Source: Martinezella lusitana
GTDB taxonomy: Bacteria > Pseudomonadota > Alphaproteobacteria > Rhizobiales > Rhizobiaceae
Assembly (NCBI RefSeq): GCF_900094565.1
Contig: NZ_FMAF01000005.1
Location: 372,001-436,000 of the forward strand
Direction: 5' to 3'
Length of the DNA stretch: 64,000 nt
The notes under the pieces are model-generated. The model was not told where the DNA came from, ran no database searches, and was given only the letters and a program-made list of their open reading frames with translations. A program made the position numbers and the translations under genes. This document shows positions 29,157-38,498 of this stretch, one piece after another (position 1 is the stretch's first letter; every line of letters starts with the position of its first letter).

Positions 29157-30089
29157 TCATCCCGCCGTGAGCAGTTCGGACTTTACTTCGTCCAGCACGC
29201 GCTTGCCCTCGCTACCTTGAATACGTGCTATGTCGTCCTGGTATTTCAGCAGCGTGCCCAGCGTGTCGGAGATCGTCTCCGGGTCGAGCGCCAGTCGATC
29301 GAGTTCCGTCAGCGCGCTTGCCCAATCGATGGTCTCGGCAACGCCGGGGTTCTTGTAGAGATCGAGAGTCCGCAGCTTCTGTACATAGGCAACGATCTGA
29401 CGCGACAGCGCTTCGTTGCAGCCCGGCACCTTGCGGCGGATGATTTCCAGCTCCTGCTCCGCCTGCGGATAGTCGACCCAATGATAGAGACAGCGCCGTT
29501 TCAATGCATCGTGCACTTCGCGCGTGCGGTTGGTGGTGATGATGACGATGGGTGGCTCGGTCGCGCGGATAGTGCCGAGCTCCGGCACCGTCACCTGGAA
29601 GTCGGACAGCACTTCCAGAAGGAATGCTTCGAATGCCTCGTCGGTACGATCGAGTTCGTCGATCAGAAACACCGGCGCACGCCCGCCGACACCCGACAGC
29701 GCCTGCAGGACGGGACGGCGGATGAGATAGCGCTCGGAGAAGATATCGGCCTCGATGCGACCGCGATCGGTCAATCCCGATGCTTCCGCAAGGCGAATCT
29801 CCAGCATCTGTGCCGGATAGTTCCATTCATAGACGGCCGACGAGACATCCAGGCCTTCGTAGCACTGCAGGCGGATCAGCGGCCGGTCGAGCGCCTTCGA
29901 CAATACCTTGGCAATCTCGGTCTTGCCCACGCCGGCCTCGCCCTCCAGAAAGAGCGGACGCTTCATCTTCAGCGCCAGAAACAGGACAGTGCCGAGCGCG
30001 CGCCCTGCCAAATAGTCATGGGCGCCGAGCAAGGCCATCGTCTCATCGATAGAGCTCGGCAGCGAAGTTGATGATTTTTGATCCGCCAT
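29157..30089 (-). CDS. MoxR-family AAA+ ATPase (CoxD-like)
   Basis: A 310-residue AAA+ ATPase. Walker A is GEAGVGKT, Walker B is FLIDELDR, and a later ITTNRTREVHDAL sensor region and an ALKRRC arginine finger are readable. It belongs to the MoxR group and pairs with the VWA protein encoded three bases downstream. It is the first gene of the apparent five-gene maturation cluster; a flavin reductase gene in the same direction lies 20 bases upstream. Confidence 0.92.
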   Translation of the reverse strand: MADQKSSTSLPSSIDETMALLGAHDYLAGRALGTVLFLALKMKRPLFLEGEAGVGKTEIAKVLSKALDRPLIRLQCYEGLDVSSAVYEWNYPAQMLEIRLAEASGLTDRGRIEADIFSERYLIRRPVLQALSGVGGRAPVFLIDELDRTDEAFEAFLLEVLSDFQVTVPELGTIRATEPPIVIITTNRTREVHDALKRRCLYHWVDYPQAEQELEIIRRKVPGCNEALSRQIVAYVQKLRTLDLYKNPGVAETIDWASALTELDRLALDPETISDTLGTLLKYQDDIARIQGSEGKRVLDEVKSELLTAG

Positions 30090-30108
30090 GATAACTCCCT
30101 TGGAGGGG

Positions 30109-30627
30109 TTATAGCGTGTGATAGCCCCGGTTCATATACAGCAGTGCCGGCTTTGCCTCGCTGTAGCGTACGGCCATCACCTCGCCGAAGATGATGTTGT
30201 GCGTTGAAGCCTGCTTGATCTCGATCACACGGCAATCGAACGCCGCGAGCGCGTCGGCGAGCACAGGTGCCCCGGTCGCAAGCGTCTCGAATGTACCGGA
30301 GGCAAAACGCTCGTCGGTGGTCAGCGGTGTCTTGCCGGAGAAGGCGTCAGCGAGCGACTGGTGATGCGCGCCCAGCGTATTCAGCGCGAAGATCCCGCTC
30401 TTGAAGAAGATCTCGTTCTTGACGTTGCTGTTGTTGAGGCAGATCAGAACCGTCGCGGGATCGTCCGACACCGAGCAGGCAGCCGTGATCGTCACGCCGC
30501 GCCGCTCCCCTTCGAGGGCCGTGGTCACCAGCTGCACATGGCCCGCATAGCGGCTCATGGCATCGCGATAAAGCGCCGGGTCCATACGCTGCCTGTCTAG
30601 CACCACCGTCTCCTTATTCTTTCTCAT
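30109..30627 (-). CDS. Flavin reductase (FMN-binding, RutF/HpaC-like)
   Basis: A 172-residue FMN-binding split-barrel flavin reductase. The typical start YRDAMSRYAGHVQLVTT, then GVTITAACSVSDDPATVLICLN and FALNTLGAHH are seen. It would reduce FMN or FAD with NAD(P)H for a partner oxygenase, but no oxygenase gene is adjacent. ATG at 30627 is preferred; a TTG at 30645 would add six residues. It is 20 bases upstream of the MoxR gene and so may head the same transcript. Confidence 0.86.
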   Translation of the reverse strand: MRKNKETVVLDRQRMDPALYRDAMSRYAGHVQLVTTALEGERRGVTITAACSVSDDPATVLICLNNSNVKNEIFFKSGIFALNTLGAHHQSLADAFSGKTPLTTDERFASGTFETLATGAPVLADALAAFDCRVIEIKQASTHNIIFGEVMAVRYSEAKPALLYMNRGYHTL

Positions 30628-30773
30628 ATCCCGTCTTTCGCTCAATATGGCGGGCAGGCGTTAGCTTTTCTACAATAGCATTATTGAAAACAGAGTGATT
30701 TTGCTGCTTTTTCTTTTGACGATCCCCCTCAGACGGATAAAAGAGCAGGAAAATTGTCCGGGATAATCAATCG

Positions 30774-31856
30774 ATGAACGTTCTGCGTCGCCTTCCGCTT
30801 CTGCTTGTGCTGCTTTCGGCGGCCGGCAGCAGCGACGCCGCCGGAATCCATATCGGTGTCGTGGCGCCGCAGGGCGGCAACTTCGCAACGCTCGGAGCCG
30901 AGATCACGACCGGCGCCAATTTCGAGATGCAGGCCCAGAAGGATGCGGCAACCGTCATCGACGACCCTTGCACCGAGGATGGCGGCCAGGCCGCTGCCCA
31001 GGCGCTGATTGCCGCCAAGGTGCAGGTCGCGATCGGCTTCCTCTGCACCGAGACGCTGGAAGGCGCGCTGCCGCGCCTCAAGGATGCCGGCATTCCGGTC
31101 ATCACCGTTTCCGTACGGTCCCGCATCCTGATGGAAGATGTGCTGAAGAACGGCTGGCCGTTGTTTCGCCTTGCTCCGGTTGATAGCGCCGAAGCCTCCA
31201 TGGCTATCGATACCATCCTGAAATACTGGGCATCCGAGCCGATGGCGTTGATCGACGATGGCACAATCCACGGCCGCGAACTGGTCGGCGCGATACGCAG
31301 CGCGCTCGAGGAAAAAGGATTGAAGCCGGTCTTCACCGATACCTACCGGCCCGGCCAGGATCAGCAGATCGCTCTTGTACGCCGGCTGAAGAAGGCCGGC
31401 GCCACGCGCGTTTTCGTCGGCGGCGACCGCAGCGACGTGGCCGTGATCGCTCGGGATGCCAAGAGCGAGAACATCCCGTTGACCTTGATGGGTGGCGACG
31501 CCATGCGCGCCGCCGATCAGCCGGTGCCTCTATTGAACGGCGTCCAGGCTATCGCATTGCCGGAATACGCAACTCTGCCGGCCGCACAGCCGACTGCGCA
31601 GGCCATGCGCGCGAGCGGCATCGAGCCGGATGGCTATATCCTGCCGGCCGCGGCCGCGGCACAGATCGCCAGCCAGGCGGCTGAGAGCGCCAAGTCGGAA
31701 AACAAGCCCATCGCTGACAAGCTCGTTGCCACGACTTTCCAGACAGCGATCGGACCGATTACCTTCGGGAAGAACCATGAATTGACCGAGAACCCCTATC
31801 GGCTGCTGGAATGGCGCGACAATGCTTTCGTGCCGGCAGCAGCGGCGTCGAACTGA
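30774..31856 (+). CDS. Periplasmic ABC substrate-binding protein (branched-chain amino acid type)
   Basis: A 360-residue exported binding protein of the LivJ-like (Peripla_BP_6) group. A signal peptide is clear (MNVLRRLPLLLVLLSAAGSS, cleaved after the nearby SDA). The mature protein starts GIHIGVVAPQGGNFATLG, with the usual duplicated alpha/beta lobes. No permease or ATPase genes lie next to it, so it is an orphan in this window. The ligand is unknown. Confidence 0.87.
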   Translation: MNVLRRLPLLLVLLSAAGSSDAAGIHIGVVAPQGGNFATLGAEITTGANFEMQAQKDAATVIDDPCTEDGGQAAAQALIAAKVQVAIGFLCTETLEGALPRLKDAGIPVITVSVRSRILMEDVLKNGWPLFRLAPVDSAEASMAIDTILKYWASEPMALIDDGTIHGRELVGAIRSALEEKGLKPVFTDTYRPGQDQQIALVRRLKKAGATRVFVGGDRSDVAVIARDAKSENIPLTLMGGDAMRAADQPVPLLNGVQAIALPEYATLPAAQPTAQAMRASGIEPDGYILPAAAAAQIASQAAESAKSENKPIADKLVATTFQTAIGPITFGKNHELTENPYRLLEWRDNAFVPAAAASN

Positions 31857-31937
31857 CACGATCCGCGCTTTCTGTTGTTTGCCCGCCGAAGCGGTGCTAA
31901 TCCAAGCGCGAAAAAATCAGATGGAGCTCAGCTACCC

Positions 31938-32624
31938 ATGACTTTGCCGATCCGCATTGCCCCTTCCATTCTCGCGGCCGATTTCGCCAAGCTCGGACAG
32001 GAAGTGAAGGATGTGACCGAAGCCGGAGCCGACTGGATCCATCTGGATGTCATGGATGGGCATTTCGTGCCGAACATCTCCTTCGGCCCTGATGTCATCA
32101 AGGCCCTGCGCCCCTATACGACCGCCACCTTCGACTGCCACCTGATGATCTCGCCGGCCGATCCCTATCTCGAAGCCTTCGCCAAGGCGGGCTGCGACCG
32201 CATCACCGTGCATGCCGAAGCGGGCGTCCATCTGCATCGTTCGCTGCAGACGATCCGGCATCTCGGCAAGAAGGTCGGCGTCACCCTCAATCCGGCAACG
32301 CCGCTCTCGATCCTGGAAAACGTGCTCGACGATATCGACCTGATCCTGATCATGTCGGTCAATCCGGGTTTCGGCGGCCAGAAATTCATCCCAGCCATGG
32401 CCGACAAGATTCGCAACGCCAAGTCTCTGATCGGTGACCGGCCGATCGAGCTGGAGGTTGACGGCGGCGTCTCCACCGAGACAGCCGACCTCATCATCGC
32501 TTCAGGCGCCAATGTCCTCGTGGCCGGTTCGGCAATCTTCAAGGGCGAATCGGTAGATGCCTACAAGCAGACGATTGGTGATCTGAGGGCGGCGGCTGAA
32601 CGAGGCCGCGTTGGATCAAACTAA
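31938..32624 (+). CDS. rpe: Ribulose-phosphate 3-epimerase
   Basis: Interconverts ribulose 5-phosphate and xylulose 5-phosphate in the pentose phosphate and Calvin pathways; 228 residues. Motifs are [51 protein letters not shown] and [11 protein letters not shown], which carry the metal-binding and acid/base residues. The ATG at 31938 is the family start. The next gene overlaps its end by 14 bases. Confidence 0.96.
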   Translation: MTLPIRIAPSILAADFAKLGQEVKDVTEAGADWIHLDVMDGHFVPNISFGPDVIKALRPYTTATFDCHLMISPADPYLEAFAKAGCDRITVHAEAGVHLHRSLQTIRHLGKKVGVTLNPATPLSILENVLDDIDLILIMSVNPGFGGQKFIPAMADKIRNAKSLIGDRPIELEVDGGVSTETADLIIASGANVLVAGSAIFKGESVDAYKQTIGDLRAAAERGRVGSN

Positions 32625-33132
32625 TCCGACCAGCACCATCATCGCGGCGGACCGAACGCGGACCGCCGCTTCGCATTGCCTCGAACTGTTTGGTGGCTCG
32701 ATCAGCTGGGGCGTGGTTATGGCCGCCTCGGCACTTGCCGCTCTCTACCTGCGCAACGGCCTTCTGACGAGCCACCTGACCGCCCTTGCCCTTGTCTACT
32801 TCCTCGGCGGCGCGCTCTCCTGGCCTATCATGGTGCCGCTGGCACGGCGCGTTGCCAACGGTCGACCGCCGAGCGCGCGTTTCGCGGCCTTTTTCCTCGC
32901 ATTGTCGCTCGGCACCACGGCGATGACGGCATTTCTGTTCGCCATGGACTATCGCTGGTTCTATGCGCGCTGGCATGCGCCGTTCGGTTCGCTGATCTGG
33001 ACATTTCAATTCCTGTTCACCGGCGCCAGCGCCGTCTACCAATTCGCCGTTCTCGGCGTTACCCTATTCCTGCCGTTCGGTTTGCTCTGCCTGATCACCA
33101 CCTCCGCCTATCTCGCGCGATATGAGCGTTGA
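32611..33132 (+). CDS. Hypothetical inner-membrane protein
   Basis: A 173-residue protein with four predicted membrane helices: about 31-49, 58-80, 93-112 and 140-165. No family recognised. It starts at a TTG (32611) inside the end of rpe, with GAGG six bases upstream, so it is probably translated together with rpe. I cannot suggest a function. Confidence 0.72.
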   Translation: MDQTNPTSTIIAADRTRTAASHCLELFGGSISWGVVMAASALAALYLRNGLLTSHLTALALVYFLGGALSWPIMVPLARRVANGRPPSARFAAFFLALSLGTTAMTAFLFAMDYRWFYARWHAPFGSLIWTFQFLFTGASAVYQFAVLGVTLFLPFGLLCLITTSAYLARYER

Positions 33133-33234
33133 GCCGGATGAAAGATCGGTCGGACAAACATTGTGATTGCCGCCCGTCTTTGTTATGGGGGCGCCGAGGT
33201 TTCCTTTCCCGTTAGCCAAGAAAGCTTTGAGCCC

Positions 33235-34536
33235 ATGATCCCGCGCTACTCCCGACCGGAAATGGTCGCCATCTGGTCGCCCGAAACCAAGTTCCGTATC
33301 TGGTTCGAGATCGAGGCGCATGCCTGTGACGCGCTGGCCGCTCTCGGCGTCATTCCGAAGTCGGCCGCCGAGACCATCTGGGAAAAGGGCGGCCAGGCGA
33401 CCTTCGACGTCGACCGCATCGACGAGATCGAAGCCGTCACCAAGCATGACGTCATCGCCTTCCTGACGCATCTCGCCGAAATCGTCGGTCCGGATGCGCG
33501 TTTCGTGCACCAGGGCATGACCTCCTCCGACGTGCTCGATACCTGCTTCAACGTCCAGCTCGTACGCGCCAGCGACCTGCTGCTGGCCGATATCGACAAG
33601 CTTCTGGAGGCCCTGAAGCGTCGCGCTTTCGAACACAAGGACACGGTCACCATCGGCCGCTCGCACGGCATCCATGCCGAGCCCACAACTTTCGGCGTCA
33701 AGCTGGCGCTCGCCTATGCCGAATTCGAGCGCTGCAAGCAGCGTCTGATCGCCGCCCGCGAGGAAGTCGCGACCTGCGCGATTTCGGGCGCCGTCGGCAC
33801 CTTCGCCAATATCGATCCCCGCGTCGAGGAACATGTCGCCGCCGCGCTCGGCCTGAAGCCGGAGCCGGTCTCCACGCAGGTCATCCCGCGCGACCGTCAT
33901 GCGATGTTCTTCGCCACTCTCGGCGTCGTCGCCTCTTCGATCGAGCGCCTTTCAACCGAAATCCGCCACCTGCAGCGCACCGAAGTCCTCGAAGCCGAGG
34001 AATATTTCTCGCCGGGCCAGAAGGGCTCTTCGGCCATGCCGCATAAGCGCAACCCGGTGCTGACCGAAAATCTGACCGGCCTTGCCCGCATGGTCCGCTC
34101 TTACGCCATGCCGGCCATGGAGAACGTGGCACTTTGGCACGAGCGCGATATCTCGCATTCCTCGGTGGAACGCATGATCGGCCCGGATGCGACCGTCACA
34201 CTCGATTTCGCGCTCGCCCGCATGACGAGCGTCATCGACAAGCTCCTCGTCTATCCGGAAAATATGATGAGGAATTTGAACAAGTTCCGCGGACTTGTTC
34301 ATTCACAGCGCGTGCTGCTGGCACTGACCCAGGCCGGCGTTTCCCGCGAGGATTCCTATCGTCTCGTTCAGCGCAATGCGATGAAGGTTTGGGAGGAAGG
34401 CAAGGATTTCCTTGAGGAGCTGCTGGCCGACCAGGAAGTTCGTGCAGCGCTTTCCGAAGCGGATATCCGCGAGAAATTCGATCTTGGCTATCACACCAAG
34501 CACGTGGACACCATCTTCAAGCGGGTTTTCGGCTAA
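33235..34536 (+). CDS. purB: Adenylosuccinate lyase
   Basis: Fumarase-superfamily lyase of 433 residues acting twice in purine synthesis: it releases fumarate from SAICAR and from adenylosuccinate. The signature SSAMPHKRNP is intact, as are TIGRSHGIHAEPTTFG and FVHQGMTSSDVLDTC. The ATG at 33235 is the natural start (MIPRYSRPEMV). Its last four bases overlap the stop of the convergent iron-permease-family gene. A likely terminator lies inside that neighbour's coding sequence. Confidence 0.97.
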   Translation: MIPRYSRPEMVAIWSPETKFRIWFEIEAHACDALAALGVIPKSAAETIWEKGGQATFDVDRIDEIEAVTKHDVIAFLTHLAEIVGPDARFVHQGMTSSDVLDTCFNVQLVRASDLLLADIDKLLEALKRRAFEHKDTVTIGRSHGIHAEPTTFGVKLALAYAEFERCKQRLIAAREEVATCAISGAVGTFANIDPRVEEHVAAALGLKPEPVSTQVIPRDRHAMFFATLGVVASSIERLSTEIRHLQRTEVLEAEEYFSPGQKGSSAMPHKRNPVLTENLTGLARMVRSYAMPAMENVALWHERDISHSSVERMIGPDATVTLDFALARMTSVIDKLLVYPENMMRNLNKFRGLVHSQRVLLALTQAGVSREDSYRLVQRNAMKVWEEGKDFLEELLADQEVRAALSEADIREKFDLGYHTKHVDTIFKRVFG

Positions 34537-35033
34537 GACTTGGCCGGGCCGGCCTGATTGCGAGTAGAGGCGGTGCGGCTGACGCGCCGCTTTTTTCTTT
34601 TGTTCGCGGATTTGGCGACGATTGCGCGATCGCGTTCGACGCTTTCGCCCACATTGCCGTTGTGCTGATTTTCGCTACGCTTGGCGGCCTTCCCCACCAG
34701 CCTGTCCAGATGCTTCAGATCCTCTTCATCGAGGTTTTCGATGCCGATGAAGCGGTTTTCAGCCGCGCTGGTGAGGATCAACTCATTGAGCTTGGCCTGA
34801 ATGGCCCGCGTATCACGCGTCTGCGCGTTCTGCAGCAGGAACACCATCAGGGAGGTTACGATGGTCGTGCTGGTGTTGATGACCAGCTGCCAGGTATCGG
34901 AGTAGCCGAAGATCGGACCGGTAGCGCCCCATAAGATAATGGAGAACAGCGCCAGGACGAAGATGGCCGGCTTTCCCGTCCATTCCGAAACCTTAACCGC
35001 AAAGCGGGTGAAGATGTGCGCAAGCCAAGCCAT
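34533..35033 (-). CDS. Low-affinity iron permease family protein
   Basis: A 166-residue small membrane protein. The conserved start MAWLAHIFTRFAVKVSEWTG, the ILWGATGPIFGYSDTWQLVI stretch and a helix TSLMVFLLQNAQTRD fit Pfam Iron_permease (Fet4-like). Two membrane helices are seen, then a soluble tail ending in a basic KRKKRRVSR stretch. Its role in iron transport in bacteria is not established. The ATG at 35033 has AAGGAG nine bases upstream. Confidence 0.82.
   Translation of the reverse strand: MAWLAHIFTRFAVKVSEWTGKPAIFVLALFSIILWGATGPIFGYSDTWQLVINTSTTIVTSLMVFLLQNAQTRDTRAIQAKLNELILTSAAENRFIGIENLDEEDLKHLDRLVGKAAKRSENQHNGNVGESVERDRAIVAKSANKRKKRRVSRTASTRNQAGPAKS
34575..34600 (+). terminator. 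Candidate terminator of purB inside the convergent gene
   Basis: GCGGC (34575-34579) pairs with GCCGC (34586-34590), followed by TTTTTTCTTT. The stem is only five bases, so the call is moderate. On the other strand the T-run encodes the lysine-rich end of the iron-permease-family protein. Confidence 0.45.
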
Positions 35034-35120
35034 GATCCGCATCTCCTTGATGATGCGGATCAACGTGGAAATCCTATTGCGGTTCCAACGATTGCGAAGA
35101 ACCGCTGAAAGGCCGGACTT

Positions 35121-35921
35121 TTAGTCCTGAACCACCACCAGCTTGCGATAGAGATGCCAGGATGCGTGGCCGAGTATGGGCATGACCACGGCAAGGCCTG
35201 CAAAGATCGGGATCGTGCCGACGACGAGAAGTGCTGCGACGATCAGGCCCCAGACTGCCACGGGCACCGGGTTGATCAGCGTCGCCCGAATACTGGCATC
35301 GACCGCTGCCACCACGCCCACGTCACGGTCGAGCAACAGCGGAAAGGTGACGACCGTAGTCGCCAGCACGACGAGCGCGAAGACGAAGCCGATGAGATCG
35401 CCCCAGAACATCATCGCCCTGCCCTCGGGGGTCCTCAAAATGTTCGAGACAAAGGACCAGAGCGTGGGCGGTGCACCATCGCCGAAATAGATGAAGTAGA
35501 TATTCTGCGCCGCGAACAGCCAGACGATGAATATGCCGAACAGCATGAGGCCGGCGACGATGATCGACGGCAGCGCCGGTGAAAAGCGCACATCGAAAGC
35601 ATGGCTCCACGACGTATCCTGGCCCTTTTCGCGCCGTCGACTGATTTCGTAGAGACCGATCGCCGCCAGGGGGCCGAGCAAGGCGAAGCCGGACATCAGC
35701 GGAAACAGCAGCGGCAGCAAATTCTGTCCGGAACTCCAGATCGCCAGAGCAATGCCGGCAATCGGATACATCAGGCACAAGAAGACGTAATGCGATGGCT
35801 TCTCGCTGAAATCGTCAAGCCCCAACTTAAGGGCGTCGACGAGGTCGGCGATACCGATCTTACGGATGGCGGGACGCGTAAATGTGTGGTCCGCTCCTGC
35901 CATGACGTGAAAGGCCGACAT
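35121..35921 (-). CDS. DUF2189 integral membrane protein
   Basis: A 266-residue protein with about six membrane helices and the DUF2189 layout: a soluble start with KIGIADLVDALKLGLDDF, then repeated helix pairs (HYVFLCLMYPIAGIALAIWS, LFGIFIVWLFAAQNIYFIYF, LVVVGTIPIFAGLAVVMPIL). The start at 35921 is set by GGAGGAG upstream. Such proteins are often near cytochrome oxidase genes but none are seen here. Function unknown. Confidence 0.82.
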   Translation of the reverse strand: MSAFHVMAGADHTFTRPAIRKIGIADLVDALKLGLDDFSEKPSHYVFLCLMYPIAGIALAIWSSGQNLLPLLFPLMSGFALLGPLAAIGLYEISRRREKGQDTSWSHAFDVRFSPALPSIIVAGLMLFGIFIVWLFAAQNIYFIYFGDGAPPTLWSFVSNILRTPEGRAMMFWGDLIGFVFALVVLATTVVTFPLLLDRDVGVVAAVDASIRATLINPVPVAVWGLIVAALLVVGTIPIFAGLAVVMPILGHASWHLYRKLVVVQD

Positions 35922-36088
35922 AATGCTCTCCTCCTCAACCGTGGTGCGCGGCAGGCGGTGCAAAAGTGGCGGCAAAACAGACGCCGACATCTTCATTCGC
36001 TACCGGCAGCGGCCATACTAGCAAATTTTGCCGCATTTGTCGCCTTTTCCCTTGACAGTTGGGTTCACCTTTTCCACATCGGCGCATC

Positions 36089-36643
36089 ATGAAAGTCTCC
36101 GACGCAGATATTCTCATCATCCCGGGTTACACGAATTCCGGCCCGGATCACTGGCAGACGCGCTGGGAGCAGAAGCTCTCGACGGCGCGGCGCGTGGAGC
36201 AGGCCGAATGGTCCAAGCCCGTTCGCGATGACTGGATCGCCCGCATTGCCGAAGAGGTGAATGCTTCCGAGCGGCCTGTCGTGCTCGTGGCGCATTCGCT
36301 CGGCGTTCCCTCGGTGATCCATGCGATCCCGCATTTTCGCAACAAGGTCGCCGGCGCCTTCTTCGTCGCACCGCCCGATGTCGCCAATCCCGGCATCCGC
36401 CCGAAACATCTGATGACGTTCGGCCCCTATCCGCGCGATCCGCTGCCGTTTCCGTCGGTCACGATCGCAAGCCGCAACGACCCCTTCGGCAGCTATGAGC
36501 ACGCCGACGATGTCGCCAGCAGCTGGGGTTCCCTTCTGATCGACGCCGGCGAGGCCGGTCACATCAACAGCGATTCCGGTCACGGCCCCTGGCCCGAAGG
36601 CACGATGGTCTTTGCCAAATTCCTCAGCCAACTGAAGTCGTGA
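36089..36643 (+). CDS. RBBP9/YdeN family alpha/beta hydrolase
   Basis: A 184-residue serine-hydrolase-like protein of the RBBP9/YdeN group. Marks: ILIIPGYTNSGPDHWQTRWE near the start, the nucleophile elbow VAHSLGV, an aspartate in ASRNDPFGSY and the histidine in GEAGHINSDSG. All three catalytic residues are therefore present. Start is the ATG at 36089; a TTG at 36059 is also open. Substrate unknown. Confidence 0.87.
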   Translation: MKVSDADILIIPGYTNSGPDHWQTRWEQKLSTARRVEQAEWSKPVRDDWIARIAEEVNASERPVVLVAHSLGVPSVIHAIPHFRNKVAGAFFVAPPDVANPGIRPKHLMTFGPYPRDPLPFPSVTIASRNDPFGSYEHADDVASSWGSLLIDAGEAGHINSDSGHGPWPEGTMVFAKFLSQLKS

Positions 36644-36817
36644 TACAATAAAGGCGGACTTGGGATGGATACGCCGCGGCTCACTAGCCTGTGAAGTACC
36701 GGCCACCTTCATTCCATCGTCAGATAAAAGCCTGTAATACTGGGCATGATAGGATCCCGATTCTCGCATTGGCGCCCCGCCAAGGCCGGAATTCCGAGGT
36801 AAGGAGGCGCTGGCGGA

Positions 36818-36846
36818 TTGTGAATTCGCTTCTTATCCGTTATGGG
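36818..36846 (+). promoter_or_regulatory. Candidate promoter of the purC operon
   Basis: TTGTGA (36818-36823) and TATGGG (36841-36846) stand 17 bases apart. Transcription would start near 36853, about 55 bases before the purC ATG. The remaining gap from 36644 holds no gene that I can support. Confidence 0.4.
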
Positions 36847-36907
36847 GACGCCCACATACGATCCACTTGCGCTGTCCCGTGAGCGCCAAAGACAGAGAAC
36901 AATACCA

Positions 36908-37672
36908 ATGAACCGTCGCCGCCGTATCTACGAGGGCAAGGCCAAGATCCTTTATGAAGGACCTGAGCCGGGCACGCTGATCCAGTTCTTCAAGGACGAT
37001 GCCACCGCCTTCAACAAGAAAAAGCACGAAGTCATCGATGGCAAGGGCGTTCTGAACAATCGCATCTGCGAATATATTTTCAGCCATTTGAACAAGATCG
37101 GCATTCCCACCCATTTCATCCGCCGTCTCAACATGCGTGAGCAGCTGATCAAGGAAGTGGAGATGATCCCGCTCGAGATCGTCGTGCGCAACGTCGCCGC
37201 CGGCTCGCTCTCCAAGCGCCTCGGCATCGAGGAAGGTGTGGTCCTGCCGCGTTCGATCATCGAATTCTACTACAAGTCCGATGCGCTCGAGGACCCGATG
37301 GTCTCCGAGGAGCATATCACCGCGTTCGGCTGGGCCAATCCCGCCGAGCTCGATGACATCATGGCGCTCGCGATCCGCGTCAACGACTTCATGACCGGCC
37401 TGTTCCTCGGCGTCGGCATCCAGCTCGTCGATTTCAAGATCGAATGCGGCCGCCTGTTCGAAGGCGACATGATGCGCATCATCCTTGCCGACGAAATCTC
37501 GCCCGATTCCTGCCGTCTCTGGGACATCGAAACCCGCGAGAAGATGGACAAGGACCGTTTCCGTCGCGACATGGGCGGACTGCTGGAAGCCTATTCCGAA
37601 GTGGCCCGCCGCCTCGGCATCATCAATGAAAACGAACCCGTGCGCGGCACCGGCCCGGTTCTCGTCAAGTAA
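36908..37672 (+). CDS. purC: Phosphoribosylaminoimidazole-succinocarboxamide synthase
   Basis: SAICAR synthetase of 254 residues, joining CAIR with aspartate using ATP in purine synthesis. It starts [20 protein letters not shown], the standard alphaproteobacterial N-terminus, with [13 protein letters not shown] and [10 protein letters not shown] in the core. An ATG at 36842 in frame would add 22 unrelated residues and lies at the promoter, so it is rejected. purS follows 17 bases later. Confidence 0.96.
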   Translation: MNRRRRIYEGKAKILYEGPEPGTLIQFFKDDATAFNKKKHEVIDGKGVLNNRICEYIFSHLNKIGIPTHFIRRLNMREQLIKEVEMIPLEIVVRNVAAGSLSKRLGIEEGVVLPRSIIEFYYKSDALEDPMVSEEHITAFGWANPAELDDIMALAIRVNDFMTGLFLGVGIQLVDFKIECGRLFEGDMMRIILADEISPDSCRLWDIETREKMDKDRFRRDMGGLLEAYSEVARRLGIINENEPVRGTGPVLVK

Positions 37673-37689
37673 GTTCAGGAAGGACAATC

Positions 37690-37932
37690 GTGATCAAGGC
37701 TCGTGTAACCGTCACGCTGAAGAACGGCGTTCTCGATCCGCAGGGCAAGGCAATCGAAGGCGCGCTCGGGGCGCTCGGCTTTGACGGCGTCCATCAGGTT
37801 CGCCAGGGCAAGGTATTCGACCTCGAACTCGAAGGCACCGACAAGAGCAAGGCCGAGGCGGATCTCAAAGCCATGTGCGAAAAGCTCCTCGCCAACACGG
37901 TGATCGAGAACTTCAGCATTTCGATCGACTGA
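37690..37932 (+). CDS. purS: Phosphoribosylformylglycinamidine synthase subunit PurS
   Basis: The 80-residue PurS bridges the PurQ glutaminase and PurL synthase in organisms with a split FGAM synthase. It starts at a GTG (37690) with GGAAGGA upstream. The sequence MIKARVTVTLKNGVLDPQGKA and the late NTVIENFSISI are typical. In most rhizobia purQ follows at once; here kptA lies between. Confidence 0.95.
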   Translation: MIKARVTVTLKNGVLDPQGKAIEGALGALGFDGVHQVRQGKVFDLELEGTDKSKAEADLKAMCEKLLANTVIENFSISID

Positions 37933-37940
37933 TATCATTA

Positions 37941-38498
37941 ATGGCATCCACCAAACTACAAACCGACGTCTCGAAGTTCATGAGCTACGTGCTGAGACAT
38001 GCACCCCATGAAGCCGGTCTGGCCCTGGATTTGGAAGGGTGGGTGCCTTTCAGCGATCTAAAAAAAGCGATTCTTAATCGCTTCGATGTTACTGAGGCCG
38101 ATATACTCGAAGTGATCGAGTCCAATTCGAAGAAGCGCTTTACTTTGTTGGATGATCGCATCCGCGCAGCGCAAGGCCATAGCGTTACTGTCGATCTAGC
38201 GCTGAATTCAGCTGCGCCGCCATCGAAGCGCTTTCATGGAACATCGCTAGAAAGCTGGTCGGCAATCCAAAGTTCAGGGCTGAAAAAGATGCAACGCCAT
38301 CATGTTCACCTATCGCCGGATGTCGAAACAGCTAAAATCGTCGCAACGAGACGGAAGGGTGACTATGTCATCCTTGAAATCGATGCGGCGCGCATGCACT
38401 CGGAAGGTCATTCTTTCTTTGTCAGCGACAATGGAGTATGGCTCACCGATCACGTTCCAAGCCAGTATCTTTCGCCTCTTGCGGGACCAGCATCATGA
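37941..38498 (+). CDS. kptA: RNA 2'-phosphotransferase (Tpt1/KptA)
   Basis: A 185-residue Tpt1/KptA enzyme that removes an internal 2'-phosphate from RNA with NAD+. All four catalytic residues known from yeast Tpt1 can be placed: R19 and H20 in [10 protein letters not shown]75 in IRAAQGHS and R119 in [11 protein letters not shown]. The HGT motif (99-101) is also intact, so it should be active. It starts eight bases after purS and its stop overlaps the purQ start by four bases (ATGA). The coding sequence looks more AT-rich than its neighbours, which hints at transfer. The RNA substrate in a bacterium without tRNA splicing ligase of this type is unknown. Confidence 0.93.
   Translation: MASTKLQTDVSKFMSYVLRHAPHEAGLALDLEGWVPFSDLKKAILNRFDVTEADILEVIESNSKKRFTLLDDRIRAAQGHSVTVDLALNSAAPPSKRFHGTSLESWSAIQSSGLKKMQRHHVHLSPDVETAKIVATRRKGDYVILEIDAARMHSEGHSFFVSDNGVWLTDHVPSQYLSPLAGPAS

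Noticed and set aside
36842..36907. N-terminal extension of purC from ATG 36842
   Set aside because: No ribosome-binding site, the ATG overlaps the likely -10 element, and the added residues are unlike any PurC.
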